Below are positions 43,354 to 52,005 of a stretch of 64,000 nucleotides of DNA, one piece after another. Origin of the DNA: Gammaproteobacteria bacterium (lineage in GTDB: Bacteria; Pseudomonadota; Gammaproteobacteria; Steroidobacterales; Woeseiaceae); contig JAOUHU010000001.1 in the NCBI GenBank assembly GCA_029884455.1, positions 62,001 to 126,000 on the forward strand, written 5' to 3'. Under the pieces are notes generated by a model. It did not search any database. It saw only the letters and a program-made list of their open reading frames with translations, and had not been told where the DNA came from. A program made the position numbers and the translations under genes. The first letter of the stretch is position 1; each line of letters begins with the position of its first letter.

Positions 43354-43851
43354 ATGAATATAAAGAATGGATTACTCGCCTTCATATGTTGTGCGCTGAC
43401 GGCAACCAGCCTCGCCGGATCCGGCCTGACGGGCCAGCCTGCGCCGGACTTTGCGTTGAAAAGTGCCAGCGGGGACAACCTGCGGCTTTCGGAGTACCGC
43501 GGCAACGTGGTCATGGTCAATTTCTGGGCAACATGGTGCGGTCCGTGCCGGCAGGAAATGCCCTTGCTCGACGAATTATATTCGCGCTACGAGCGCGTCG
43601 GCTTCACGTTGCTTGGTGTCAATATCGATGACGATTCACGCAAGGCGATGAATATGATCAGCGAACTTGGCGTGAATTTCCCGGTGCTGTTCGATGACCG
43701 AAAAGAAGTCAGCAAACTGTACGAGGTGGATGCGATGCCGGTTACGGTAATTATCGATCGCGAAGGTAATGTTCGTTTCATACACCAGGGATATAAGCCA
43801 GGTTACGAAGAACATTATTTGGACCAGGTGCGGACATTGCTGCGGGAGTAG
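43354..43851 (+). CDS. TlpA-type thiol-disulfide oxidoreductase
   Basis: This 165-residue secreted protein has an N-terminal signal sequence (about residues 1-23) and a thioredoxin fold with the active-site motif WCGPC (61-65), the cis-Pro loop around AMPVT, and the central IDDDSRKAM region. It acts in the periplasm as a reductant, for example for cytochrome c maturation, copper centres or envelope thiols. AAGGAAG precedes the ATG. The next gene begins 33 bases downstream, so it may head the TPR/ExbB cluster or be separate. Confidence 0.9.
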   Translation: MNIKNGLLAFICCALTATSLAGSGLTGQPAPDFALKSASGDNLRLSEYRGNVVMVNFWATWCGPCRQEMPLLDELYSRYERVGFTLLGVNIDDDSRKAMNMISELGVNFPVLFDDRKEVSKLYEVDAMPVTVIIDREGNVRFIHQGYKPGYEEHYLDQVRTLLRE

Positions 43852-43884
43852 CGGGTAACAATCGGGTTTGCAGGAGAACAGAAC

Positions 43885-44481
43885 GTGACAAGACGAATAC
43901 TGATCGGTTGCGGTATCAGCCTGATGCTGGTTTTCGGCCTGGCGACAGCGCAGGACGTGGAATCGGTTAGCAGCGATGCATCGCTGGCCGCGTCGATTGC
44001 TGCGGGCGCTGAGGACGAAGCGTCACGCGATAAATTTCGCAGCCTGGATCAGGACGTGCAGGAACTCAAAAAAGAAGTGCTGGATCTGAATCGGGACTTG
44101 TTTCTGCTTGAGGAAGAGTTGCTGTTTCCTGCTAATTCGCAAGTAGCGTTTTTTATTTCCATGGATGTCGGCGAATACTTCGAACTGGATTCGGTCAACC
44201 TGAAGATTGATGGCAAAGAAGTATCCAACTACCTGTATACCGAACGTGAAGTTGGTGCGCTGATACGCGGTGGCGTACACCGCATGCATATGGCAAATCT
44301 GAAAACCGGCGACCATGAGCTGATCGCAATATTCACCGGTAAGGGTCCGCAGGCACGTGACTATCGTCGTGGCGCAACCTTGACATTCAGCAAGGGCATC
44401 GGCGCCAAGTACCTCGAACTGGAAATAACAGACCGCGTGGTCAAGCAGCAACCTGAATTCGTCATCAAGGAATGGGAGTGA
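43885..44481 (+). CDS. Secreted coiled-coil protein of unknown function
   Basis: This 198-residue protein starts at a GTG with AGGAGAAC upstream. Residues 1-22 look like a signal peptide. A coiled coil follows (about 48-80, LDQDVQELKKEVLDLNRDLFLLEEELLF split by acidic residues), then a globular beta-rich part with FFISMDVGEYF and LKIDGKEVSNY. I recognise no family. It is the first gene of the cluster with TPR proteins, ExbB and ExbD, ends 3 bases before the next gene, and is probably a periplasmic component. Confidence 0.7.
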   Translation: MTRRILIGCGISLMLVFGLATAQDVESVSSDASLAASIAAGAEDEASRDKFRSLDQDVQELKKEVLDLNRDLFLLEEELLFPANSQVAFFISMDVGEYFELDSVNLKIDGKEVSNYLYTEREVGALIRGGVHRMHMANLKTGDHELIAIFTGKGPQARDYRRGATLTFSKGIGAKYLELEITDRVVKQQPEFVIKEWE

Positions 44482-44484
44482 TCG

Positions 44485-46353
44485 TTGCGACAACGTTGCT
44501 GCCAAATTGTCGCATTGGGCCTGATCCTGTTCGCGCCAGTTGCGTCGGTCAGTGCGGCCGAAGGTGATGCAGAACCCATCGTCGTGCGCGACCCGCAGTA
44601 TGGCGAGGTGCTTTTTTACTTTTACCAGGAAGACTACTTTCCAGCGATCGTGCGTCTGCTTGCTGCCCAACAGCAACAACAGCTAACCGAACATATAGAC
44701 CAGTCCGAGCTACTGCTTGGTGGTCTGTATTTGTCCTATGGGCATCACCTCGAGGCAGCGGACATTTTTGAACGCTTGCTTGCTGCCAATGTGCGTCCCG
44801 AAATTCGTGATCGAACCTGGTTTTTTCTTGCCAAAATCTGGAAGCAGCGCGGTTATCTGGACAGGTCGGAATTTGCGCTTGGGCAGCTCAGCGAGCGGCT
44901 GCCCGACAATCTGCGCTACGAAGCGGACATGCTACACGCGCAGATACTGATTGACAGCGGCCGATATGGCGAAGCAGTCGCGCAGCTCGCGCGCTGGAAG
45001 GGCAAGACAGAATGGGCAAGTTACGCCAGGTTTAACCTTGGTGTGGCGCTCGTGCGGAATGGAAATATTGACAGTGCCGCGGGTATTCTGGAGGAGCTCG
45101 GTAACATCGATCCGTTTAATGAAGAATTGACATCGCTCAGGGACAAGGCAAACCTGGCGCTCGGTTATTCACTGCTGCAGGATGGTAAGCCCGCCCAGGC
45201 CAAGGCGCCGTTGCAACGTGTGCGACTCGAGGGACCGTTTTCCAACAAGGCGCTGCTCGGCGTCGGCTGGGCCGATGCCGAGATGCAAAACTATCAACGC
45301 GCGCTGGTTCCATGGATGGAGTTGCGCGGTCGTGACTTACTCGATTCGGCAGTGCAAGAGTCCATGCTGGCAATTCCGTACGCATTGGCCAAGCTCGAGT
45401 CGATCAGCCAGGCCGCGGATCACTACCTGAATGCGATCGAGGCATTCTATGAAGAGACCAATCGTATCGATCGGACCATAGTCTTCATCGAGTCCGGGGA
45501 TATGTTCGAACGCTTCTTGAGCGACGGGCCGCTCGACAGCATGGGCTGGTACTGGCGGGTTGAGGAGCTGCCGGAAGGTCCCGAGTCACGCTATCTCTAC
45601 CACCTGTTGGCTACGCATGAATTCCAGGAAGGTCTGAAGAACTATCGCGACCTCAGTTACCTGCATGGTAATCTCGATACCTGGCAACAGAGCGTCGACG
45701 TTTACGGCAACATGCTGGATACCAGGCTGTTGGCTTACGAGGAGCGCCTGCCGCGTGTCGTCGAGACGCTGAATCGGGCTGACATAGACGGCATGGTCGA
45801 TCGCAAGCTCGAATATGATTCGCTGCTCAACAATATCGAAAAAAGCAACGACTGGCTGGCATTGGCTACCGAAGAGGAATTCGAGATGTGGGGTGAAATC
45901 ACCGGTCTCGAAGGCACGCCGGCGCTGGCTGCCAACATTCCTGAGGCGGCGGAAGTCAGGGATAAGATCGGTCTGCTGAAAGGTGTTTTGCAGTGGCGGA
46001 TCGAGCGCGATTTCAGTAACCGCCTCTGGCAAATTCGCCGCAATCTTCGACAGACCGGAGAGGCGCTCGTAGAAACACAACGCGCACGCCGCCAGATCGA
46101 CGAAACTATGCGCAACGAACCGCTGCGGTTCGAAGAGTTTACGCAGCGCGTGGACGGATTGGCGCCGCATATAGAAGGCATGAAAATGCGCGTCGATGAC
46201 GCACTGGCAGAGCAACGGGCATTCCTGACCTCAATTGCGGTCGGCGAGTTGCAGGCACAAAAACGGCGCCTCGATACCTACACAATTCAGGCGCGTTTCG
46301 CATTGGCCGCAATTTATGACCTTGCCGCGACGGTAGGAGATGTGCCGCGATGA
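44485..46353 (+). CDS. Large secreted TPR protein (1)
   Basis: This 622-residue protein starts at a TTG with GGGAG six bases upstream. Residues 1-26 are a signal peptide ending SVSAAEG. The body consists of tetratricopeptide-like helical repeats (pattern LLLGGLYLSYGHHLEAADIFE; ALVRNGNIDSAAGILEEL). The last ~130 residues are a long charged helix. It ends with ATGA shared with the next gene. It should be in the periplasm or outer membrane as a scaffold for the ExbB/ExbD/AgmX-like machine. Confidence 0.8.
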   Translation: MRQRCCQIVALGLILFAPVASVSAAEGDAEPIVVRDPQYGEVLFYFYQEDYFPAIVRLLAAQQQQQLTEHIDQSELLLGGLYLSYGHHLEAADIFERLLAANVRPEIRDRTWFFLAKIWKQRGYLDRSEFALGQLSERLPDNLRYEADMLHAQILIDSGRYGEAVAQLARWKGKTEWASYARFNLGVALVRNGNIDSAAGILEELGNIDPFNEELTSLRDKANLALGYSLLQDGKPAQAKAPLQRVRLEGPFSNKALLGVGWADAEMQNYQRALVPWMELRGRDLLDSAVQESMLAIPYALAKLESISQAADHYLNAIEAFYEETNRIDRTIVFIESGDMFERFLSDGPLDSMGWYWRVEELPEGPESRYLYHLLATHEFQEGLKNYRDLSYLHGNLDTWQQSVDVYGNMLDTRLLAYEERLPRVVETLNRADIDGMVDRKLEYDSLLNNIEKSNDWLALATEEEFEMWGEITGLEGTPALAANIPEAAEVRDKIGLLKGVLQWRIERDFSNRLWQIRRNLRQTGEALVETQRARRQIDETMRNEPLRFEEFTQRVDGLAPHIEGMKMRVDDALAEQRAFLTSIAVGELQAQKRRLDTYTIQARFALAAIYDLAATVGDVPR

Positions 46354-49181
46354 AGCCTCGCACACTTACCTTGATGCTGGTTCTCGCCGCGCCGCTGATG
46401 CTTGCAACATTGGCGAGTGCGGAGGTGAAGAAAAGCGACACGATCGAAAGCCTGGAAAAGAAAGACGTCGAAATACGTTCCGGCAAGGTCATCGTCAATA
46501 GTACGGATCTTGCGCGCGATAGTTATCGAGCTTTCCTGGAATTGGTGTCAGAGGATCCGGAACTACGGGCCGAGGCCATGCGCCGGCTCGGCGACCTTGA
46601 GCTCGATGCCATGGAGGCGGATCAGCTGGTCAAGAATATTGATGCGATCAACGACGTTGGCTACAACAACGCGGTCGATCTTTATCAGCAGCTGCTTGAG
46701 GCATATCCGGATTATCGTCGCAATGACACGGTGCTTTACCAGCTCGGCCGCGCCTATGAAATCGGCGGTCGTAATGATGATGCGCTGCAAGTATTGAATG
46801 AGCTGATCGCGCGCTATCCGCAAACACCGTTGATAGACGAGGTGCAGTTCAGGCGCGGTGAAATGTTGTTCATGCGCAAGGACTACGGCGCTGCCGAGAT
46901 GGCGTACAAAAATGTCGTCGCGTACGGTGCGGAATCAAAGTTTTACGAGCAGTCTTTGTACAAGCTGGGCTGGTCGCAGTTCAAACTTGCCTGGCACGAA
47001 GAAAGTCTCGATCCGTTCTTCGAATTGCTGGACCGCAAGATCGGTGATATCGAATTGCAGGAAGGTGACCAGCAGCTGGAGCACCTGAGTCGCGCCAACC
47101 AGGAGCTGGTCATGGATACCTTCCGGGTCCTGAGTATCAGTTTCTCGTACATGGAAGGTCCGGCCAGCATCGACGAGTATTTTGGGCGGCGGGGTGCACC
47201 GGATTACAGCTATGTGATCTATCGCAACCTCGGCAACCTGTATCTGGAGAAAGAGCGTTACGTCGACGCCGCCGAAGCCTACGAGGCGTTTGTAGACCTG
47301 GATCCCTACCATCCGAAGGCGCCGTTGCTGCAGGTGGAAGTTATCGAGGCGTACAAGCGGGGTGGCTTTCCGACCCTGGTGCTGGAAGGCAAGAAGGGAT
47401 TTGTCGAGCGCTATGGCATGGATGGTGCGTTCTGGACGCGCAATCTTCGTGAGGAAAACACAGCTGTCGCCGGGCATTTGAAAGCCAACCTGATCGACCT
47501 TGCCCAGTACTCGCATGCGGAAGCGCAAAAGAATGGCAGGATCACCGATTATCAGGAGGCGGCCCGCTGGTATCGCAAGTACCTTGCCTATTTCCCGGGG
47601 GAGGCCGACAGCGCCAATACCAACTTCCTGCTTGCTGAAATTCTGTTCGAGAGCAAGGCGTTCGCGGATGCAACCGACGAGTACGAACGCACGGCCTACA
47701 CGTACCCGGCGCACGAGCATTCGGCTGAAGCGGGCTACGCGGCGATCCTCGCATACCGCGAACACGAGGCAACTTTGCTGGCCCCGCAACAGTCCGAGGC
47801 AAGGGCAGCATGGCATAGTCGTTATCTCGACAGTGGTCTGAAATTTGCCGATACCTTTCCGCTGCATCCGGAATCGGGCGCAGTTTTGACGACCGTTGCG
47901 GAAGATCTGTTCGCGCAACGGCAATTTGATCTCGCAATTGCGGTCGGCCAGGCTGTTATCGGCAAGCAGCCGCCGGTTGCAGCGCCGCTTGCACGCACCG
48001 CATGGACTGTTGTGGCGCATTCACAATTTGATCTTGGCAATTATGCGGAAGCCGAACAGTCCTACTATCGACTACAGGCATATACGCCCGCCGATGATCT
48101 TGTCGCGAGACAGGAAATCAAGGATCGCGTTGCTTCGTCCATTTACAAGCAAGGCGAATTCGCGCGTGACATGGGCTTCCTTGAGGAGGCGGTGACGCAT
48201 TTTACGCGGCTAGGCGAGGTCGTGCCCGATTCTGGTATTCGTGCCACGGCTGAGTACGACGCTGCCGCTGCCCTGATAAATCTGCAAGCGTGGGACCGGG
48301 CATCGAGCGTGCTGGAACAATTCCGCCGTAACTATCCGGATAGCGAGTTTGCCGGCGACATCACGCAGAAACTCGCTGTGTCGTATCTGAGCTCCGGCCG
48401 TTCGGTCGAAGCGGCGGCAGAGTTTGAGCGCATCGCTATGGCGGCCGAGAGCAGCGACGATGTGCGTCGCGAAGCGCTGTGGAAAGCCGCGGAACTGTAC
48501 GAGCAAAGCGGCACGATCAGCAGTGAGCAGCGCGTGCTAACCGACATCATCGAACGTTACCCGAGCCCGTTGGCTGAATCGATCGAGGCGCGCTATCGGT
48601 TGCTGCAAATTGCCGAGCAAAATGGCAATCAGCGGGAGCGTACAGCGCGCTTGCAGGATCTGGTTCGTGTAGACGCAAGTGCCGGTGTGGAGCGGACCGA
48701 TCGCAGTCGTTACCTGGCGGCAAAGGCGTCGCTGGAGCTCGCGGAGCCGATTCGGCACCGCTTTCAGGCTGTCAAGCTGACGCAACCGCTGGCGGAGAGT
48801 ATGAAACTGAAGCGTGCGCTGATGGAGGATGTGCTTGAGGCATACACCAAACTGGCGGACTACGGCATCGCCGAGGTTACGACTGCGGCGACGTTCCGCC
48901 TCGGCGAGGCGTATGAAATTTTCAGCTCGGACCTGATGGCCTCGGAACGACCGGGCGACCTGGATGCGGCCGCGATGGAACAATATGAACTGCTGCTGGA
49001 AGAACAGATGTACCCGTTCGAAGAGAAGGCTATCGACTTGTACAAGGCGAATGCCGATCGGGCGCCGGATGGCATTTATGACGATTGGGTCCGGAAAAGT
49101 TTTGCCCGGTTAGCTAGTTTAATGCCGGCGAGGTACGCAAAAGTGGAGCGTAGCGAAGATGTTGTTACCGCACTGTATTGA
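46350..49181 (+). CDS. Large secreted TPR protein (2)
   Basis: This 943-residue protein starts at the ATG overlapping the previous stop. A signal peptide ends about residue 24 (TLASAEVKK). The whole length is TPR-type repeats, with units such as VLYQLGRAYEIGGRNDDALQVL and VNTL-like helices at many places. Such proteins act as scaffolds for assembly of a large envelope complex; myxobacterial gliding motility complexes contain similar large TPR proteins. Its 3' end overlaps the next gene by 23 bases. Confidence 0.82.
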   Translation: MKPRTLTLMLVLAAPLMLATLASAEVKKSDTIESLEKKDVEIRSGKVIVNSTDLARDSYRAFLELVSEDPELRAEAMRRLGDLELDAMEADQLVKNIDAINDVGYNNAVDLYQQLLEAYPDYRRNDTVLYQLGRAYEIGGRNDDALQVLNELIARYPQTPLIDEVQFRRGEMLFMRKDYGAAEMAYKNVVAYGAESKFYEQSLYKLGWSQFKLAWHEESLDPFFELLDRKIGDIELQEGDQQLEHLSRANQELVMDTFRVLSISFSYMEGPASIDEYFGRRGAPDYSYVIYRNLGNLYLEKERYVDAAEAYEAFVDLDPYHPKAPLLQVEVIEAYKRGGFPTLVLEGKKGFVERYGMDGAFWTRNLREENTAVAGHLKANLIDLAQYSHAEAQKNGRITDYQEAARWYRKYLAYFPGEADSANTNFLLAEILFESKAFADATDEYERTAYTYPAHEHSAEAGYAAILAYREHEATLLAPQQSEARAAWHSRYLDSGLKFADTFPLHPESGAVLTTVAEDLFAQRQFDLAIAVGQAVIGKQPPVAAPLARTAWTVVAHSQFDLGNYAEAEQSYYRLQAYTPADDLVARQEIKDRVASSIYKQGEFARDMGFLEEAVTHFTRLGEVVPDSGIRATAEYDAAAALINLQAWDRASSVLEQFRRNYPDSEFAGDITQKLAVSYLSSGRSVEAAAEFERIAMAAESSDDVRREALWKAAELYEQSGTISSEQRVLTDIIERYPSPLAESIEARYRLLQIAEQNGNQRERTARLQDLVRVDASAGVERTDRSRYLAAKASLELAEPIRHRFQAVKLTQPLAESMKLKRALMEDVLEAYTKLADYGIAEVTTAATFRLGEAYEIFSSDLMASERPGDLDAAAMEQYELLLEEQMYPFEEKAIDLYKANADRAPDGIYDDWVRKSFARLASLMPARYAKVERSEDVVTALY

Positions 49182-49818
49182 ACAGCGGTCAGCCGGCTGC
49201 CTGATGCTGCTTGCGGCATTGCTGCTGTCTGGCTGTGGCGGTGCCGGGCCGAAGCCACAGCCCGAGTCTCGCCAGGAGGTCGTTGCTGACGGCGCAGGTG
49301 GCGGATTGCGGCCGGAAATTCCGCCGCAGGCGCAAACAATGTTTGAGCAGGCGACTGCCATCATGGGAAGTGGTGATTTTCTCGATGCCGAGCTGCGCTT
49401 CAAGGAATTCCTGCTGCGCTATCCCGACTACCCGGGCGCCTATGTCAACCTGGCGATTATTCATGCCAACAATGGCAATGACGCCGCTGCCCAGGCAGCG
49501 ATTGAGAGCGCCCTTGCGCTGGATCCGAGCCACGCAGCCGCCTGGAACCAGCAAGGCATGCTGCTTCGCAGAAATGGCAAATTTGTTGAGGCAGAGGCAG
49601 CTTATTTGAAGGCCGTCACAGCGGCGCCGGACTACGCCTTGGCACACTACAACCTGGGCGTTCTGAATGAACTCTATTTGCAACGTCTGGAAATTGCACT
49701 ACAACATTTTGAGCAATATCAGTCACTTGTCGGCGGCGATGAACAGGTCGAGAAGTGGATCGCCGATCTGACCCGGCGTGTTGCGTCGAATCAGCGTACG
49801 GCGAACGTGGCGGAGTGA
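49159..49818 (+). CDS. TPR lipoprotein
   Basis: This 219-residue protein has a signal peptide with the lipobox LSGC (Cys 26), so it is a lipoprotein. Residues about 55-200 carry three or more TPR units (AYVNLAIIHANNGNDAAAQAAIESALALDP split over positions 95-124, then AAWNQQGMLLRRNGK). It starts inside the preceding TPR gene and ends 5 bases before the next. Together with the two larger TPR proteins it probably forms the envelope scaffold of the cluster. Confidence 0.82.
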   Translation: MLLPHCIEQRSAGCLMLLAALLLSGCGGAGPKPQPESRQEVVADGAGGGLRPEIPPQAQTMFEQATAIMGSGDFLDAELRFKEFLLRYPDYPGAYVNLAIIHANNGNDAAAQAAIESALALDPSHAAAWNQQGMLLRRNGKFVEAEAAYLKAVTAAPDYALAHYNLGVLNELYLQRLEIALQHFEQYQSLVGGDEQVEKWIADLTRRVASNQRTANVAE

Positions 49819-49823
49819 CCGAT

Positions 49824-50270
49824 ATGGCACGAAATCCAATGTTGCTGGGCGCGCGCTTGATCGTGATCGTGCTGCTGCTGAGCAGGGCCGCTCTGGCACA
49901 GCAGACAGACGAGGCTGATGAGCTGGAACCGGCGGTCGATACTTCGGCGGCAGTCCAGGCGAGTGACGCGGAGCGCGAAGAACTGGAGCCGGGCGTTCCG
50001 GCGGCTGTGCTCGCCACGGATGTAACCAGGCAGGAAAGCGGCGGACAGGTGATGGACAGGATTGAACTTGGCCGCACGGAGATTACAGGTAACTCGGAAT
50101 TGCCGACGGTGCTGTACATCGTACCGTGGCAGAAATCGAATCCGGGTGACCTGATGGGCAGGCCGGTAAATACCTTGCTGGATGAGGTACTGGCACCGAT
50201 TGACCGGGAAGAGTTTATTCGTCAGGTCGACTATTACGACGATCTGTACGGTGAAGCTGAACGAAAATAG
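49824..50270 (+). CDS. Small secreted acidic protein in the ExbB cluster
   Basis: This 148-residue protein starts at ATG 49824 with GGAG at spacing 9. A signal peptide covers residues 1-25 (LIVIVLLLSRAALAQQ). The mature part is acidic, and ends with PTVLYIVPWQKSNPGD and QVDYYDDLYGEAE blocks. The family is not recognised. It is followed 12 bases later by the ExbB gene. An upstream frame extension to 49755 has no support. Confidence 0.7.
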   Translation: MARNPMLLGARLIVIVLLLSRAALAQQTDEADELEPAVDTSAAVQASDAEREELEPGVPAAVLATDVTRQESGGQVMDRIELGRTEITGNSELPTVLYIVPWQKSNPGDLMGRPVNTLLDEVLAPIDREEFIRQVDYYDDLYGEAERK

Positions 50271-50282
50271 AGGAGCAAGTCG

Positions 50283-50924
50283 ATGGGCACATTAGTGCGC
50301 TTTTTTCAGGACGGCGGTACCTTCATGTACCCGATCCTGTTTGTGTTCGCGTTCGGTGTCGCAATTGCGATTGAACGCTGGACCTACCTAACCTTGTCGG
50401 GTGCGAGCAACCGCGCGTTGTGGAAGAAGATTGTGCCGTATCTGCAGGCCGGCAACTTCCAGGAGGCTGCCCAGGTAACCAGCAAGTCAAAGGCAGCGAT
50501 CGCTTCGATCCTGACCTACGGCCTGTATCGCGTGAAGTCGGCACGGCGCCGCGACGATATCGAAAAAGCGATGGAAGAAAGCATGATGGAAGTGTTGCCG
50601 CGGCTCGAGAAGCGCACGCACTACCTCGCGACGCTGGCCAACATTGCAACCCTGCTGGGGCTGTTGGGCACGATTATCGGGCTGATTACCGCGTTTACGG
50701 CGGTTTCGAATGCGAACCCGGCGGACAAGGCGGACTTGCTGTCAGCGTCGATTTCGGTCGCGATGAACACAACTGCGTTCGGCTTGATGGTCGCGATCCC
50801 GCTGTTGCTGATTCACGCTCTGCTGATGACCAAGACCAACCAGCTCGTCGACAGTCTCGAGATGGCATCGGTCAAGTTCTTGAATGCGGTAACCGAGCGC
50901 CAGCTGAAGTCCAGCGGAGCCTAA
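50283..50924 (+). CDS. ExbB/TolQ/MotA-type channel subunit
   Basis: This 213-residue inner-membrane protein starts at an ATG preceded by GAGGAG. It has three helices: residues about 15-33 (YPILFVFAFGVAIAIE), 120-142 (NIATLLGLLGTIIGLI) and 158-180 (SVAMNTTAFGLMVAIPLLL), with the GLLGTIIG and NTTAFG motifs that bear the pore threonines. It would form the stator/channel of a proton-driven machine with the two ExbD proteins that follow. Confidence 0.92.
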   Translation: MGTLVRFFQDGGTFMYPILFVFAFGVAIAIERWTYLTLSGASNRALWKKIVPYLQAGNFQEAAQVTSKSKAAIASILTYGLYRVKSARRRDDIEKAMEESMMEVLPRLEKRTHYLATLANIATLLGLLGTIIGLITAFTAVSNANPADKADLLSASISVAMNTTAFGLMVAIPLLLIHALLMTKTNQLVDSLEMASVKFLNAVTERQLKSSGA

Positions 50925-50927
50925 GGC

Positions 50928-51440
50928 ATGATCCGTCGCCGAAAAGGCGGTCGTCGTCAAAATCAAGAGACGGCCGAACTCAATATCACGGCTTTTATGA
51001 ACCTGATGGTTATCCTGGTTCCGTTCCTGCTGATTACAGCGGTGTTCTCGCGTTTGGCAATTCTGCAACTGAATTTGCCAGGCTCCTCTACCGAGCCCGT
51101 TGAGCCGCAGGACCAGACCTTCCAACTCGAAGTCATCGTTCGTAAGGACAAGATAGAAGTCGGCGACCGCAACCAGGGCCTGCTCGGGATTTATCCGAAC
51201 ACGGCGGACGGTTATGACTACGCGGCGCTGGAATCGAAACTGGCCGAGCTCAAGAAACGTTATCCAGCGAAAACGGATGCATCAATTCTGCTCGAGTCCG
51301 ACATCGAATATGACACGCTGGTGCAAATTATGGACAAGGTCCGTATCGGGGAAACGATCGACGCCGATGCGATAGTGCGGACGGATCTGTTTCCCGATAT
51401 CTCGATCGGCGATGCGCCGACGACTTCAAGGGGTACTTGA
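50928..51440 (+). CDS. ExbD/TolR-like protein lacking the conserved Asp
   Basis: This 170-residue protein has one N-terminal helix with ELNITAFMNLMVILVPFLLI, then a periplasmic domain. In ExbD/TolR the helix carries an Asp in the sequence LVD, which moves protons; here the equivalent position is Asn (FMN). The paralogue immediately downstream keeps Asp (LMD). This suggests an asymmetric pair in which only one member carries charge. It starts 3 bases after ExbB and ends 3 bases before the second ExbD. Confidence 0.85.
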   Translation: MIRRRKGGRRQNQETAELNITAFMNLMVILVPFLLITAVFSRLAILQLNLPGSSTEPVEPQDQTFQLEVIVRKDKIEVGDRNQGLLGIYPNTADGYDYAALESKLAELKKRYPAKTDASILLESDIEYDTLVQIMDKVRIGETIDADAIVRTDLFPDISIGDAPTTSRGT

Positions 51441-51443
51441 GTC

Positions 51444-51974
51444 ATGGTCAAGTCATCCCGCGCTCGGCGTATGGACAAGCACCATCTGCGTAACAAGCGC
51501 TCTGTGGGCCTGAATCTGGTTTCATTAATGGATATCTTCACGATTCTGGTGTTCTTCCTGTTGGTCAATTCGTCGGATGTGGAGACATTGCCAAATACCA
51601 AGGAATTGCAATTGCCGGAGTCGATCGCCGAAGAGAAAGCCAAGGAGACAGTCGTAATCCTGATTGGCGAACAGGATCTCATCGTACAGGGCGTGCCGGT
51701 TGCCAAGATCTCCGATGTCATGAACCTGAAGGGTAATGATATTCCCGAGTTGCGCCAGGCATTGAAGTCGCAGAATGATCGTGTACTGCGTCGTGCCGCG
51801 GCAGACGATGTCGCCGGCCGCGCAGTAACCATCATGGGTGACAAGGAAATACCGTACCGCCTGCTGAAGAAAGTCATGGCGACGTGCACGGAATCGGATT
51901 ACGGACAAATATCGCTGGCCGTGTTGCAGAGGAGCTCGGAAAAGCTCGACGACTTGCAGGCGGCCGCCCGCTAG
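51444..51974 (+). CDS. ExbD/TolR-like protein with intact Asp
   Basis: This 176-residue protein has a basic N-terminus, a single helix LNLVSLMDIFTILVFFLLV with the conserved Asp, and a periplasmic domain of ExbD type (a central VVILIGEQDLIVQG strand pair). It is the proton-carrying partner of ExbB. It forms a pair with the Asn-bearing paralogue upstream. Similar tandem ExbD genes occur in the AglR-AglS gliding motor and other ExbB systems. Confidence 0.88.
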   Translation: MVKSSRARRMDKHHLRNKRSVGLNLVSLMDIFTILVFFLLVNSSDVETLPNTKELQLPESIAEEKAKETVVILIGEQDLIVQGVPVAKISDVMNLKGNDIPELRQALKSQNDRVLRRAAADDVAGRAVTIMGDKEIPYRLLKKVMATCTESDYGQISLAVLQRSSEKLDDLQAAAR

Positions 51975-52005
51975 GTCACGCGGGACGATATTCAGGGAGT
52001 TACAC

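Noticed and set aside
46935-48020. A 361-codon minus-strand frame inside the large TPR gene
   Set aside because: The plus-strand frame has consistent TPR repeats throughout; the other strand does not.
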